Shown: positions 24,875 to 32,737, counted from the first letter of the stretch. The stretch: DNA of 64,000 nt from Erysipelotrichaceae bacterium OPF54 (GCA_022834735.1 BQKD01000001.1:2395659-2459658); one strand, 5' to 3'. Notes: generated from the letters alone by a model not told the origin. Numbers and translations: made by a program.

Positions 24875-26338
24875 TTATTCGCTGATCTCTTCTACAACTT
24901 CCTTGTTCATTTCATCAAGTTTTGACTTCACTTCAGCAACCTTTTTCTTTGAAAGAGGATACCAGAAGATCAGGATCAGGGCAATGATCGCATAGCCGAT
25001 AGCAGGAATTCCTGTCGTTACGGCGTAAATTCCATTTGTGACCGCTTCGCTCTGAACGATCGTCTGTGCACCCGTGCTTACCTGGTAGCCGATTGCTGTC
25101 AGGACAAATCCGCCAAGACCTCCGGCCAGCGCCTGTCCGATCTTGCGCGAGAACGAGTATACGCCATAGATCGTTCCGCCGTCGCATGAACCGGTTTCTA
25201 CGGTCTGGTAGTCGATGATGTCCGAAATGAACGCCCAGATCATCAGGTTAAACAGTCCGGATCCAAGGTTGGCGAATACGAGGAACGCGCAGTATACCCA
25301 TGCGTTCGTGATCTTTGCGAAGAACAGGATCGCGTAAATGGCAGCTGAGAACAGCAGTCCGGCAGCCGAAGCTTCCTTCTTGCCGAATTTCACGGTGATC
25401 CAGCCCGAGAACGGGGCAAGGATCAGGGTGCAGCCTGTACCAAGCAGTCCGGCAACCGACATCGCGCCGATATTTTTAAAGTAATCCATGTACAGATACA
25501 TGTTCATGGACTGGGTCATGAGCATGGCAAGCAGCAGTACGATCGCTGCCACGATGATCGATACAAGAGCGCGGTTTGTTACGAGCGCTTTGACGAGCTC
25601 TTTTGCAGTCAGCTGTTTCTGGTTCGTATTATCCACGACGATCCGTTCTACCGACCACTTGTAGCAGATCGTGTAGCAGATGAGCGCCAGTACCGCAAAG
25701 ATGCACGCCACCATGAATACGCGGTTTCCCTGAAGAACCTGGTTTCCAGCCGCATCGGTCGTGTAGATGAACAGCGGCGTAACGGATCCGACGATCATTC
25801 CTGCCAGAGCGGCTCCGATCGAGCGGAACGTGGAAAGCATCGTGCGCTCTGCCGGCTTGTCGGTGATCGCCGATGCCATGGAACCGTAAGGGATGTTGAT
25901 TCCTGTGTAGCAGAAGCTTCCCCACAAAATGTAAGTGACGAAAATATAAATGACACGAACGGCGTACGGCAGGTTGGCCACCCATGGCACGAACATGAGC
26001 ACGCCCGAAGCGATGACCGGAAGCGTCATACGTTTGATCCAAGGGCGGTAGCGTCCTTCTTTTGTCGGTTTGCTGTTGTCGACAAGACGTCCCATCCCGA
26101 TATCTGTGAATGCGTCAACGCAGCGGCTCACGAGGAACAGCGTACCAACCAGCGCGCCTGGAATACCTAAAACATTTGTATAGAACACCATCAGGAAGCT
26201 GCTTGCCATGATGAAGAAGAAGTCGTTTCCGAAATCTCCGCACATGTAGGCAATCTTGTCCTTTAAACCAAACGGTCTGTGTTCAGCGATCTGTTCTTCC
26301 TGACGAAGAACGCTTTTCTCTTCTGATACTTTGATCAT
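24875..26338 (-). CDS. GPH-family sugar:cation symporter, copy 1
   Basis: 487 residues, 12 membrane helices. Glycoside-pentoside-hexuronide (MelB-like) major-facilitator branch. Seen: the N-terminal KDKIAYMCGDFGNDFFF signature, the DAFTDIGMGRLVD loop (cation-coupling Asp region of MelB-type carriers), GRYRPWIK, and the central cytosolic loop. ATG at 26338 has AAAGGAG 10 bases upstream. One of three tandem paralogues (24875, 26599, 28533) with nearly identical blocks. Promoter repeats of AraC type at 26440-26474. Substrate unknown; oligosaccharides or hexuronides are usual for the family. Confidence 0.9.
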   Translation of the reverse strand: MIKVSEEKSVLRQEEQIAEHRPFGLKDKIAYMCGDFGNDFFFIMASSFLMVFYTNVLGIPGALVGTLFLVSRCVDAFTDIGMGRLVDNSKPTKEGRYRPWIKRMTLPVIASGVLMFVPWVANLPYAVRVIYIFVTYILWGSFCYTGINIPYGSMASAITDKPAERTMLSTFRSIGAALAGMIVGSVTPLFIYTTDAAGNQVLQGNRVFMVACIFAVLALICYTICYKWSVERIVVDNTNQKQLTAKELVKALVTNRALVSIIVAAIVLLLAMLMTQSMNMYLYMDYFKNIGAMSVAGLLGTGCTLILAPFSGWITVKFGKKEASAAGLLFSAAIYAILFFAKITNAWVYCAFLVFANLGSGLFNLMIWAFISDIIDYQTVETGSCDGGTIYGVYSFSRKIGQALAGGLGGFVLTAIGYQVSTGAQTIVQSEAVTNGIYAVTTGIPAIGYAIIALILIFWYPLSKKKVAEVKSKLDEMNKEVVEEISE

Positions 26339-26439
26339 TTGTATATTCTCCTTTTATGACGACACATTTTCTTTCATTTCTCTGAAAGCCCTGTCATCAA
26401 ATAACAAACATACAATATCATTTGTGAATATTTTAACAT

Positions 26440-26474
26440 ATTCCAAATCTTGTTTTTTAATTTGCATTTCTTGC
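26440..26474 (-). promoter_or_regulatory. AraC-type direct repeat, GPH copy 1 promoter
   Basis: Minus strand: GCAAGAAATGCAAA (26461-26474), then ACAAGATTTGGAAT (26440-26453), starting 21 bp apart, i.e. two helical turns. The same pair with the same spacing precedes GPH copies 2 and 3. Confidence 0.6.
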
Positions 26475-26490
26475 TTATTTTAGAAGTTAT

Positions 26491-26526
26491 AAAATAAAAG
26501 ACAGTCCGAAAATAAAAGACAGTCCG
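26491..26526 (+). repeat. 18-bp tandem duplication next to a terminator
   Basis: AAAATAAAAGACAGTCCG occurs twice in tandem (26491-26508, 26509-26526). The second copy forms one arm of the GPH copy 2 terminator. Confidence 0.85.
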
Positions 26527-26541
26527 CTGCAGACTGTCTTT
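26511..26541 (-). terminator. Terminator after GPH copy 2
   Basis: AAAGACAGTC...GACTGTCTTT; on the minus strand followed by a T-rich run. Confidence 0.75.
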
Positions 26542-26598
26542 CTCTATTTTACTTTCTTTTGTACTTTCTCAAAAAAGGATCTTACAGTTCACTCGCGA

Positions 26599-28047
26599 TT
26601 ATTCCGCTTCGCTATTCATCGCTTCGATCTTCGATGTGATTTCTGCCAGTTTTTTCTTGGAAATCGGGTACCAGAAGATCAGGATCAGGGCAATGCAGAA
26701 GTTTCCGATCGCAGGTGCTGCCGTTGTTACGGTATAGATCGCGTTTGTAACTTCAGCCGTCTGAACGATTGCCTGTCCGCCCGTACTGATCTGATATCCG
26801 ATCGCTGTCAGCATGAAACCGCCGACACCGCCAGCCAGGGCCTGACCGATCTTGCGGGAGAATGAATATACACCGTAGATCGTTCCGCCGTCGCATGAAC
26901 CGGTCTTTACTGTCTGGTAGTCGATGACATCCGAGATAAATGCCCACAGCATCAGGGTGAACAGTGCCGAACCGATATTGGCAATGATGAGCAGACCGCA
27001 GTATACCCATGCGTTCTGGATGCGTGCGAAGAGCAGGATCGAGAACATCACAGACGAGAAGAGCAGTCCGGCTGCGGACGCTTCCTTCTTACCGAATCTG
27101 GCAGCGATCTTTCCAGCAAACGGCGCAAGAACAAGTGTTACGACTGTCTGGCTCATACCTGCCACAGACATCGCGCCGATATTCTTGAAGTAATCCATGT
27201 ACAGATACATGTTCATCGACTGCATGAGCAGCATGGAAAGCAGAGATACGATCGCCGCTGCGACCATGGAAGTCAGGGCGCGGTTCGTGATCAAAGCAGT
27301 CACGAGCTCTTTTGCTGTCAGCGGCTTCTGGTTCGAATTGTCGATAACGATACGCTCAACCGACCACTTGTAGCAGATCGTGTAGCAGATGAGCGCAAAT
27401 ACCGCGAACAGGCAGGCAACCATGAATACACGATTTCCCTGAAGGATCTGATTTCCGGCCGCATCGGTCGTGTAGATGAAGAGCGGAGTCAAAGATCCAA
27501 CGAACAGTCCGGCCAGTGTTGCACCGATCGAACGGGCTGTCGACAAAGCGGCACGCTCTGCCGGCTTATCCGTAATGGCAGATGCCATCGAACCGTAAGG
27601 AATATTGATTCCTGTGTAGCAGAAGCTTCCCCACAAAATGTAAGTGACGAAAATATAAACGACACGTACGGCGTATGGCAGGTTGGCTACCCACGGCACG
27701 AACATCATGACGCCGGCAGCGACAACTGGAAGCATCATGCGTTTGATCCAAGGACGGTAGCGTCCTTCTTTTGTCGGTTTGCAGCTGTCGACAAGACGTC
27801 CCATACCAATGTCGGTGAAGGCGTCTACGCAACGGCTCACGAGGAACAGCGTACCAACCAGCGCACCCGGAATTCCGAGGACATTCGTATAGAATACCAT
27901 CAAAAAGCTGCTCGCCATGATGAAGAAGAAGTCGTTTCCGAAGTCTCCGCACATGTAGGCGATCTTGTCTTTCAGACCAAACGGTCTGTGTTCGACTGCT
28001 TCGTGCTCATGAGCAAATGCAGTCTTCTTTTCTGAAACATTAATCAT
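26599..28047 (-). CDS. GPH-family sugar:cation symporter, copy 2
   Basis: 482 residues, 12 membrane helices, MelB-like. Same signatures as copy 1 (DKIAYMCGDFGNDFFF, DAFTDIGMGRLVD, GRYRPWIKR) and long identical stretches at protein and DNA level with copies 1 and 3, so the three arose by tandem duplication. Differences cluster in the N-terminal 20 residues, in the fourth-fifth cytoplasmic segments and at the C-terminus. ATG at 28047 behind AGGAGATAT. Own leader hairpin (28080-28133), AraC-type repeats and cre-like site upstream, own terminator downstream: an independent transcription unit. Confidence 0.9.
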   Translation of the reverse strand: MINVSEKKTAFAHEHEAVEHRPFGLKDKIAYMCGDFGNDFFFIMASSFLMVFYTNVLGIPGALVGTLFLVSRCVDAFTDIGMGRLVDSCKPTKEGRYRPWIKRMMLPVVAAGVMMFVPWVANLPYAVRVVYIFVTYILWGSFCYTGINIPYGSMASAITDKPAERAALSTARSIGATLAGLFVGSLTPLFIYTTDAAGNQILQGNRVFMVACLFAVFALICYTICYKWSVERIVIDNSNQKPLTAKELVTALITNRALTSMVAAAIVSLLSMLLMQSMNMYLYMDYFKNIGAMSVAGMSQTVVTLVLAPFAGKIAARFGKKEASAAGLLFSSVMFSILLFARIQNAWVYCGLLIIANIGSALFTLMLWAFISDVIDYQTVKTGSCDGGTIYGVYSFSRKIGQALAGGVGGFMLTAIGYQISTGGQAIVQTAEVTNAIYTVTTAAPAIGNFCIALILIFWYPISKKKLAEITSKIEAMNSEAE

Positions 28048-28079
28048 GATATATCTCCTATTCTATGTTCCGGCTTCGG

Positions 28080-28133
28080 GTTAATGCTTTCACAAAAGTA
28101 CCAGCCAATGATGACTCTTGTGAAAGCGCTAAC
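28080..28133 (-). ncRNA. Conserved leader hairpin, GPH copy 2
   Basis: 54-base element 33 bases upstream of the start codon. On the RNA a 19-nt arm GUUAGCGCUUUCACAAGAG pairs with CUUUUGUGAAAGCAUUAAC around a 16-nt loop UCAUCAUUGGCUGGUA. A copy of identical length precedes GPH copy 3 (30008-30061) with three compensatory base-pair changes and 14 of 16 loop bases kept. No U tract follows, so it is not a simple terminator. A DNA-level operator palindrome is the alternative. Confidence 0.6.
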
Positions 28134-28158
28134 TCCGCAAGCACATGCTTAAGGATAT

Positions 28159-28187
28159 ATTAAATATTCTTCTGTGAACACTGTAAA
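28159..28187 (-). promoter_or_regulatory. Promoter of GPH copy 2
   Basis: TTTACA, 17-base spacer, TTTAAT on the minus strand. The -35 lies inside the proximal activator half-site, the arrangement of AraC-type activated promoters. Confidence 0.5.
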
Positions 28188-28214
28188 TCTTGTTTTCCCT
28201 ATTGCAAATCTTGC
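28180..28214 (-). promoter_or_regulatory. AraC-type direct repeat, GPH copy 2 promoter
   Basis: GCAAGATTTGCAAT (28201-28214) and ACAAGATTTACAGT (28180-28193) on the minus strand, 21 bp start to start. Confidence 0.65.
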
Positions 28215-28248
28215 GGCAAGAATCGTAACCTTTTATGTAAAATCTGCA

Positions 28249-28263
28249 ATGTAAGCGTTTGAA
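28249..28263 (+). promoter_or_regulatory. cre-like catabolite site, GPH copy 2
   Basis: ATGTAAGCGTTTGAA, one mismatch to the Firmicutes cre consensus WTGNAANCGNWNNCW. Lies upstream of the activator repeats. CcpA or another LacI-family protein could bind. Confidence 0.45.
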
Positions 28264-28410
28264 AACAGCTTTTTTCTTAATAATTAATATTTCATAAAAC
28301 AATTTATGCAATATACAAACTTTGTGTGAAATTTCACATACATTGCTTTCCCGCTTATTTTTGCCTGTTTCAGCTGCCGTATCTTTCTTGCGCTTTATTT
28401 TGTATAAAAG

Positions 28411-28451
28411 AAAGAAAAAGATCCGGTCAAGGATTGCTCCCGGACCGGATC
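28411..28451 (-). terminator. Terminator after GPH copy 3
   Basis: GATCCGGTC (28420-28428) pairs with GACCGGATC (28443-28451); minus-strand tail TTTTTCTTTC. Confidence 0.8.
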
Positions 28452-28532
28452 GATGGATGAATGATTATTGATCTTTCTTTACTTTCTTGTTTTGTCTATT
28501 GTTCTGGAGCGTATACAAATCGTTGTTATTTC

Positions 28533-29975
28533 TTATTCCGCGTTCATCGCTTCGATCTTTACCCGGATCTCAGCCAGCTTTTTCTTCGAAAGCGGATACC
28601 AGAAGATCAGGATCATAGCGATCAGGAAGAGCCCGATCATCGGCACACCAGTCGTTACCGAGTAGATGGCATTCGTTACGGCTTCGCTCTGTACGATGGC
28701 CTGTCCGCCAGTGCTTACCTGGTAGCCGATCGCTGTCAGGGCGAAACCGCCAAGTCCGCCTGCAAGAGCCTGACCGATCTTGCGGGAGAACGAGTATACA
28801 CCGTATACTGTACCGCCGTCGCATGAACCGGTTTTTACTGTCTGGTAGTCAATGATGTCGGATACAAATGCCCAGAGCATCATGTTGAAGATCCCTGAAC
28901 CGAGGTTGGCCAGAAGGAGCGTACCGCAGTATACCCAAGGGTTCTTGATGCGTGCGAAGAACAGGAATGCGTACACGGCCGATGCCCAGATCAGACCGGC
29001 AGCCGAAGCTTCCTTCTTTCCGAATCTGGCAGCGATCTTTCCTGCAAACGGTGCGATGAGCAGCGTGCATCCTGTTCCCATCATGCCCGCTACAGACATG
29101 GCTCCTACGTTCTTGAAGTAGTCCACATACAGATACATGTTCATCGACTGCGAAAGCATCATCGAAAGCAGGGCCAGGATGGCTGCGGCAATGATCGAAA
29201 CGAGGGCACGGTTGGTAGCCAGCGCTTTGATCAGCTCTTTTGCGCCAAGCTGTTTCTGGTTCGAATTGTCGACAACGATACGTTCAACCGACCATTTGTA
29301 GCAGATCGTGTAGCAGATGATAGCGCATACGGCGAAAATGCATGCCACCATGAATACGCGGTTTCCCTGAAGGACCTGGTTTCCGGCAGCGTCTGTCGTA
29401 TAAACGAACAGCGGAGTCAGCGAACCAACGATCATACCGGCCATAGCCGCGCCGATGGAACGGGCAGTCGACAATGCGGCACGTTCCCCTGGCTTGTCAG
29501 TGATCGCAGAAGCCATGGAACCGTAAGGAATGTTGATTCCTGTGTAGCAGAAGCTTCCCCAGAGGATATAGGATACGAAGATGTATGCCACACGTACGCC
29601 GTAAGGCAGATGTGCAGCCCATGGGATGAACATGAATACGCCAGCGGCAACCACAGGGATCATCATCCGTTTGATCCAAGGACGGTAGCGTCCTTCTTTT
29701 GTCGGGGTGCTGCGGTCAACAAGACGCCCCATTCCGATGTCGGTGAAAGCGTCGATGCATCGGCTCACGAGGAACAGCGTACCTACAAGAGCTCCGGGAA
29801 TTCCAAGCACTTTCGTGTAGAACACCATCAGGAAGCTGGATGCGAAGATAAAGAAGAAGTCGTTACCAAAGTCGCCGCAAAGGTAAGCGATCTTGTCTTT
29901 CAGGCCAAATGGTCTGTGTTCGACCGCCTGATGCTCATGGGCAAGGGCAGCCTTCTTTTCTGAAACATTAATCAT
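28533..29975 (-). CDS. GPH-family sugar:cation symporter, copy 3
   Basis: 480 residues, 12 membrane helices, the third tandem MelB-like paralogue. DKIAYLCGDFGNDFFF, DAFTDIGMGRLVD and GRYRPWIKR are kept. Compared with copies 1 and 2 the phrase FYTNVLG is FYTKVLG and the loop after MGRLVD reads RSTPTKEG instead of NSKPTKEG/SCKPTKEG; such changes near the substrate and cation path could shift specificity. ATG at 29975 behind AGGAGATTT. Promoter, AraC-type repeats, cre-like box and leader hairpin are homologous to those of copy 2. Confidence 0.9.
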   Translation of the reverse strand: MINVSEKKAALAHEHQAVEHRPFGLKDKIAYLCGDFGNDFFFIFASSFLMVFYTKVLGIPGALVGTLFLVSRCIDAFTDIGMGRLVDRSTPTKEGRYRPWIKRMMIPVVAAGVFMFIPWAAHLPYGVRVAYIFVSYILWGSFCYTGINIPYGSMASAITDKPGERAALSTARSIGAAMAGMIVGSLTPLFVYTTDAAGNQVLQGNRVFMVACIFAVCAIICYTICYKWSVERIVVDNSNQKQLGAKELIKALATNRALVSIIAAAILALLSMMLSQSMNMYLYVDYFKNVGAMSVAGMMGTGCTLLIAPFAGKIAARFGKKEASAAGLIWASAVYAFLFFARIKNPWVYCGTLLLANLGSGIFNMMLWAFVSDIIDYQTVKTGSCDGGTVYGVYSFSRKIGQALAGGLGGFALTAIGYQVSTGGQAIVQSEAVTNAIYSVTTGVPMIGLFLIAMILIFWYPLSKKKLAEIRVKIEAMNAE

Positions 29976-30007
29976 AATAAATCTCCTATTCTAAATGGTG
30001 CTGTCGG

Positions 30008-30061
30008 GTTAAGGCTTTCCTAAGCATACCAGCCTGTGATGACGTTTAGGAAAGCGCTAAC
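30008..30061 (-). ncRNA. Conserved leader hairpin, GPH copy 3
   Basis: Homologue of 28080-28133, again 54 bases and 32 bases before the start. RNA arms GUUAGCGCUUUCCUAAACG and UGCUUAGGAAAGCCUUAAC with loop UCAUCACAGGCUGGUA. Relative to copy 2, arm positions 13, 14 and 18 change on both sides so that pairing is kept. Confidence 0.6.
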
Positions 30062-30085
30062 ACCTGAGCACGTACTTAAGAATAT

Positions 30086-30114
30086 CTTAAATAATGCAAG
30101 CTGAACACTGTGAA
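30086..30114 (-). promoter_or_regulatory. Promoter of GPH copy 3
   Basis: TTCACA, 17-base spacer, TTTAAG on the minus strand, aligned with the copy 2 promoter; -35 inside the proximal activator half-site. Confidence 0.45.
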
Positions 30115-30141
30115 TCTTGCTTTTTACATTGCAAATCTTGC
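30107..30141 (-). promoter_or_regulatory. AraC-type direct repeat, GPH copy 3 promoter
   Basis: GCAAGATTTGCAAT (30128-30141) and GCAAGATTCACAGT (30107-30120) on the minus strand, 21 bp start to start. Confidence 0.65.
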
Positions 30142-30175
30142 GACAAGAAACGTAATGTTTTCTATTATATTTGCA

Positions 30176-30190
30176 ATGTAAGCGTTTCAA
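30176..30190 (+). promoter_or_regulatory. cre-like catabolite site, GPH copy 3
   Basis: ATGTAAGCGTTTCAA, same position relative to the activator repeats as in copy 2, one mismatch to the cre consensus. Confidence 0.45.
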
Positions 30191-30276
30191 ATGCATCTTT
30201 TTTCATGATGATTAAGCTGTAATTAAACAATTTATGCAATGTATAAACACTATGTGATATTTCACATAATGTGATC

Positions 30277-30471
30277 AGGCCTGAGCCCGAGCGGAAAGTA
30301 TCATGCAAGCATTTTGTTCGAGTACGAAAATCAAGTACCGGAAAGAAAGCCACACACTTTCCTCGGACTCGACTTCTCGATGAACGGGCTGTACAAAGAC
30401 AGCGAAGGAAACGAAGCAGACTATCCTCGCTATTACAGAAAATGGGAAAAGAAAACTGTCATCACTCAATA
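30277..30471 (+). pseudogene. tnpB internal relic left of IS110
   Basis: Sixty codons read SGLSPSGKYHASI, FEYENQVPERKPHTFLGLDF, SMNGLYKDSEGNEADYPRY, closely matching the RuvC-I region of the tnpB at 4985-6114. Both gene ends are missing here. A matching 3' relic with its omega-RNA-like tail is at 32116-32280, and the IS110 element lies between them. Confidence 0.85.
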
Positions 30472-30477
30472 AATAGC

Positions 30478-30513
30478 GAGACCCCAGAACATGAAAATCG
30501 GGGTCTCTTTTTT
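30478..30513 (+). terminator. Terminator-like hairpin at the IS110 left end
   Basis: GAGACCCC (30478-30485) pairs with GGGGTCTC (30500-30507), then T6. It would block read-through into the transposase. Confidence 0.75.
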
Positions 30514-30742
30514 GAATGTGCCGATTCGTTTATACTAAAGCCAGCAGAGGATCATGAACACGTGTTCCTACCCAGTAGAAATACCTTAGGTATTCAAACT
30601 GTTAAGAAAACTGTCGTGTCTGATCTTATGAACCCCTAAATATACCTACGAGGACGAAGAATAAAATATCACGGACATTTCAAATGTATCGAAACCGGTG
30701 ATCAGACTGATCCGCTGCCTATCTTTTTAAGGAGGTATTGCT
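30514..30742 (+). ncRNA. Putative IS110 bridge-RNA region
   Basis: Non-coding left end upstream of the transposase. It includes a strong stem AATACC-TTA-GGTATT extended by CAGT/ACTG (about 30574-30602), then less structured sequence up to the ribosome site AAGGAGG at 30730-30736. In IS110 elements this region encodes the bridge RNA with donor and target loops; assignment is by family and position, and I could not define the loops. Confidence 0.5.
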
Positions 30743-32041
30743 ATGGCGAAAGTTAAACCGATGGATGTCACACTTCCGATCGCATGCGGTGTCGATGTCC
30801 ACAAACGTTTTATTGTCGCTGTCGTATGCGACGCATCTGATCCTCTTCATCCGGCTTATTTCAAAAAACGTTTTTCTACTTTTACCAACGATCTGATCCG
30901 TTTCGATCACTGGCTGCTGGAACATGGCTGCCGTCATGTCTGCATGGAGTCCACAGGCAAATACTGGATTCCTGTCTTCAATGTTCTCGAATCCGATATG
31001 GAAGAAGTCCGTATCGTGAATCCCAAATGGGTGAAAGCTGTTCGGGACGAAAAAGACGATGATAAAGATGCCATGTGGATCGTCAACAAGTATCGTCATG
31101 GCGAAACGAAGAAAAGCTTTATTCCAGACTGGACGATCCGAAAATTAAGAGAACTGACGCGTCTAAGAATAAAATATGTGCAGCAGTGCACGCAGGAGAA
31201 GAACCGTCTCATCAATTCGCTCACATGCCGGAACTATAAGCTGGATATGGTTTTCTCAAGCGTTTTTTCAAAAAGCGCACAAAAGATCATCGATCTGCTG
31301 ATTGGTGAGGATCCCTATACAAAAGAAGATATTCTCTGCTGCGTCGACAGCCGATGCCGTGCTTCGCAGGAAGATATACTGGAAGCATGCAATGGTTTTG
31401 AATTTGACGCGGTCGAAAAGAAAATCATTGCCCATACACGTCAGCATCTCCAGTTCCTTGAAGAACAGATCAGGACACTGGATGAAGAGATCGACATGCT
31501 GGCGGCCCAATATAAAAAAGAGATCGATCTTCTGATGAGCGTTCCGGGTATAGGAAGAATGTCAGCTATAAAGATCATTGCGGAAATAGGAAACAATATG
31601 GATCCGTTCTATACAGCCGACAAGCTGACACGATGGGCCGGACTTGTACCAGGACGAAATGAATCAGCTGGAAAGAAGAACAGCCGGCATATTACAAAGG
31701 GAGGGAAATATCTCAAACCGGTTCTCGTGGAGTGTGCGTGGGCAGCTATCAAGGCGCAGAATCCGTATTATCGGTACAAGTTCAACGGAATTGCAGGAAG
31801 ACAAGGAAAAAAAAGGGCCATCATCGCGATTGCCAGGAAAATACTTGTCAGTATCTGGTCAATGTTGAAAGATGGCGCAGAATGGCATCCAAAAGATATG
31901 GATGACAATGGAAGACCGCGCGAACTGAGCCTTCGCAAAGCCAAGAGAAACTTTAAAACGGTCATCCGGGATCTACTGGATCTCGGCAAGACAAAAGAAG
32001 AAATCGCAATAGATCTTGTGACTATTATAAACCAAAGTTAG
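30743..32041 (+). CDS. IS110-family transposase (bridge-RNA-guided recombinase)
   Basis: 432 residues. N-terminal RuvC-like DEDD domain: Asp18 (CGVDVHKRF), Glu69 (CMESTGKYW), and the Asp pair in KDDDKDAMW (about 106-109). Central coiled-coil helices (about 135-260, LRIKYVQQCTQEKNRL... FLEEQIRTLDEEIDML). C-terminal transposase-20 domain: helix-hairpin VPGIGRMSAIKIIAEIG and catalytic Ser308 in GRNESAGKKNS followed by ITKGGKYLKPVLVECAWAA. ATG preceded by AAGGAGG. Intact frame, so it may be active. Confidence 0.95.
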   Translation: MAKVKPMDVTLPIACGVDVHKRFIVAVVCDASDPLHPAYFKKRFSTFTNDLIRFDHWLLEHGCRHVCMESTGKYWIPVFNVLESDMEEVRIVNPKWVKAVRDEKDDDKDAMWIVNKYRHGETKKSFIPDWTIRKLRELTRLRIKYVQQCTQEKNRLINSLTCRNYKLDMVFSSVFSKSAQKIIDLLIGEDPYTKEDILCCVDSRCRASQEDILEACNGFEFDAVEKKIIAHTRQHLQFLEEQIRTLDEEIDMLAAQYKKEIDLLMSVPGIGRMSAIKIIAEIGNNMDPFYTADKLTRWAGLVPGRNESAGKKNSRHITKGGKYLKPVLVECAWAAIKAQNPYYRYKFNGIAGRQGKKRAIIAIARKILVSIWSMLKDGAEWHPKDMDDNGRPRELSLRKAKRNFKTVIRDLLDLGKTKEEIAIDLVTIINQS

Positions 32042-32115
32042 CATGATGTAACGGGGGAAAGGGGGAAGTTTAGCCAAAATAGCATTTTAGCCAAAAATGA
32101 TTTACAGAATAAGGA

Positions 32116-32280
32116 AGGCATGCGGATCGTATTGGCATAGCCTGTGAATAAAAAAGAACCGTGGGACACACGGGGATAGCTCGCTTATGCTGTGGTCAAT
32201 AGACTGCTCGAACGAGAACCGACTGTTCGCTTTTTAAGCGAAAGGAAGCCCCCACCTCTATAGGTGGGGGAGGATGTCAC
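32116..32280 (+). ncRNA. Orphan tnpB 3' end with omega-RNA-like tail
   Basis: Begins with the last tnpB codons (EGMRIVLA then TAG, near 32137) and continues into a sequence almost the same as 4846-4984 read in the other orientation. It includes the AAGCGAAAGG, CCCCCACC...GGTGGGGG stem and the GGATGTCAC end. Differences concentrate in one internal loop of about 18 bases (32197-32214). No intact tnpB is attached. Confidence 0.65.
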
Positions 32281-32708
32281 CCTGGTGCGAGTTTCTTCAA
32301 GGAAAGGATCAGCAGGCAATCGAATACGCCTTGAAAGGAAAAGAAATGGGCAGCACATTCCCCGATATTTACATCGTGCTCGCTTTTTCGAATTACCGGC
32401 TGGGACAGTTTGATCTTGCTTGCCAGTTCGCGCAGGAATTCATGAATCAGGACCGCGCCGATCAGCGTTCCGGATTCATCATGCTATTCATGAAACTGTT
32501 ATTACAGGTGTTGAAGGATGAATCGGACATACTATATCTGGAGGAACAGATCCTGTCTCTATTGCCTGCCTTCCGGGCTGTCGAGATCGAGATCCCGTTC
32601 TACACGTTGCTGGCCGATCACTACAAAAAACACAAGGATCTCGTAAAAGCTCTGGAAATCCAGGATCGGCTCATTTATTATTTGGAGCATGATTTTAACC
32701 AGCACTAA
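32281..32708 (+). pseudogene. C-terminal fragment of a TPR-like protein
   Basis: About 140 residues of paired helices (YALKGKEMGSTFPDIYIVLAF, RLGQFDLACQFAQEFMNQ, ILSLLPAFRAVEIE, LADHYKKHKDLVKALEIQDR) resembling TPR repeats of Rgg/HTH-TPR peptide-responsive regulators. The open frame begins exactly at the end of the mobile-element tail; its only ATG (32274) lies inside that tail. So it is best read as the 3' part of a gene whose front was lost at the insertion. No matching N-terminal part was found to the left of the relics. Confidence 0.6.
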
Positions 32709-32737
32709 GAGCAGAGGCTATTCTTTTCTGTGCTATT

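Larger units (their letters stand above)
30475..32115 (+). mobile_element. IS110-family element
   Basis: About 1.65 kb: a 270-base non-coding left end, an intact DEDD transposase and a 70-base right end, inserted in a decayed tnpB element. Left end placed where the tnpB relic stops matching (about 30460-30475), right end where it resumes (GGAAGGCATGCGG at about 32116). Exact ends and core are not determined. About 145 tnpB codons are absent between the flanks, so a deletion accompanied or preceded the insertion. Confidence 0.7.
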
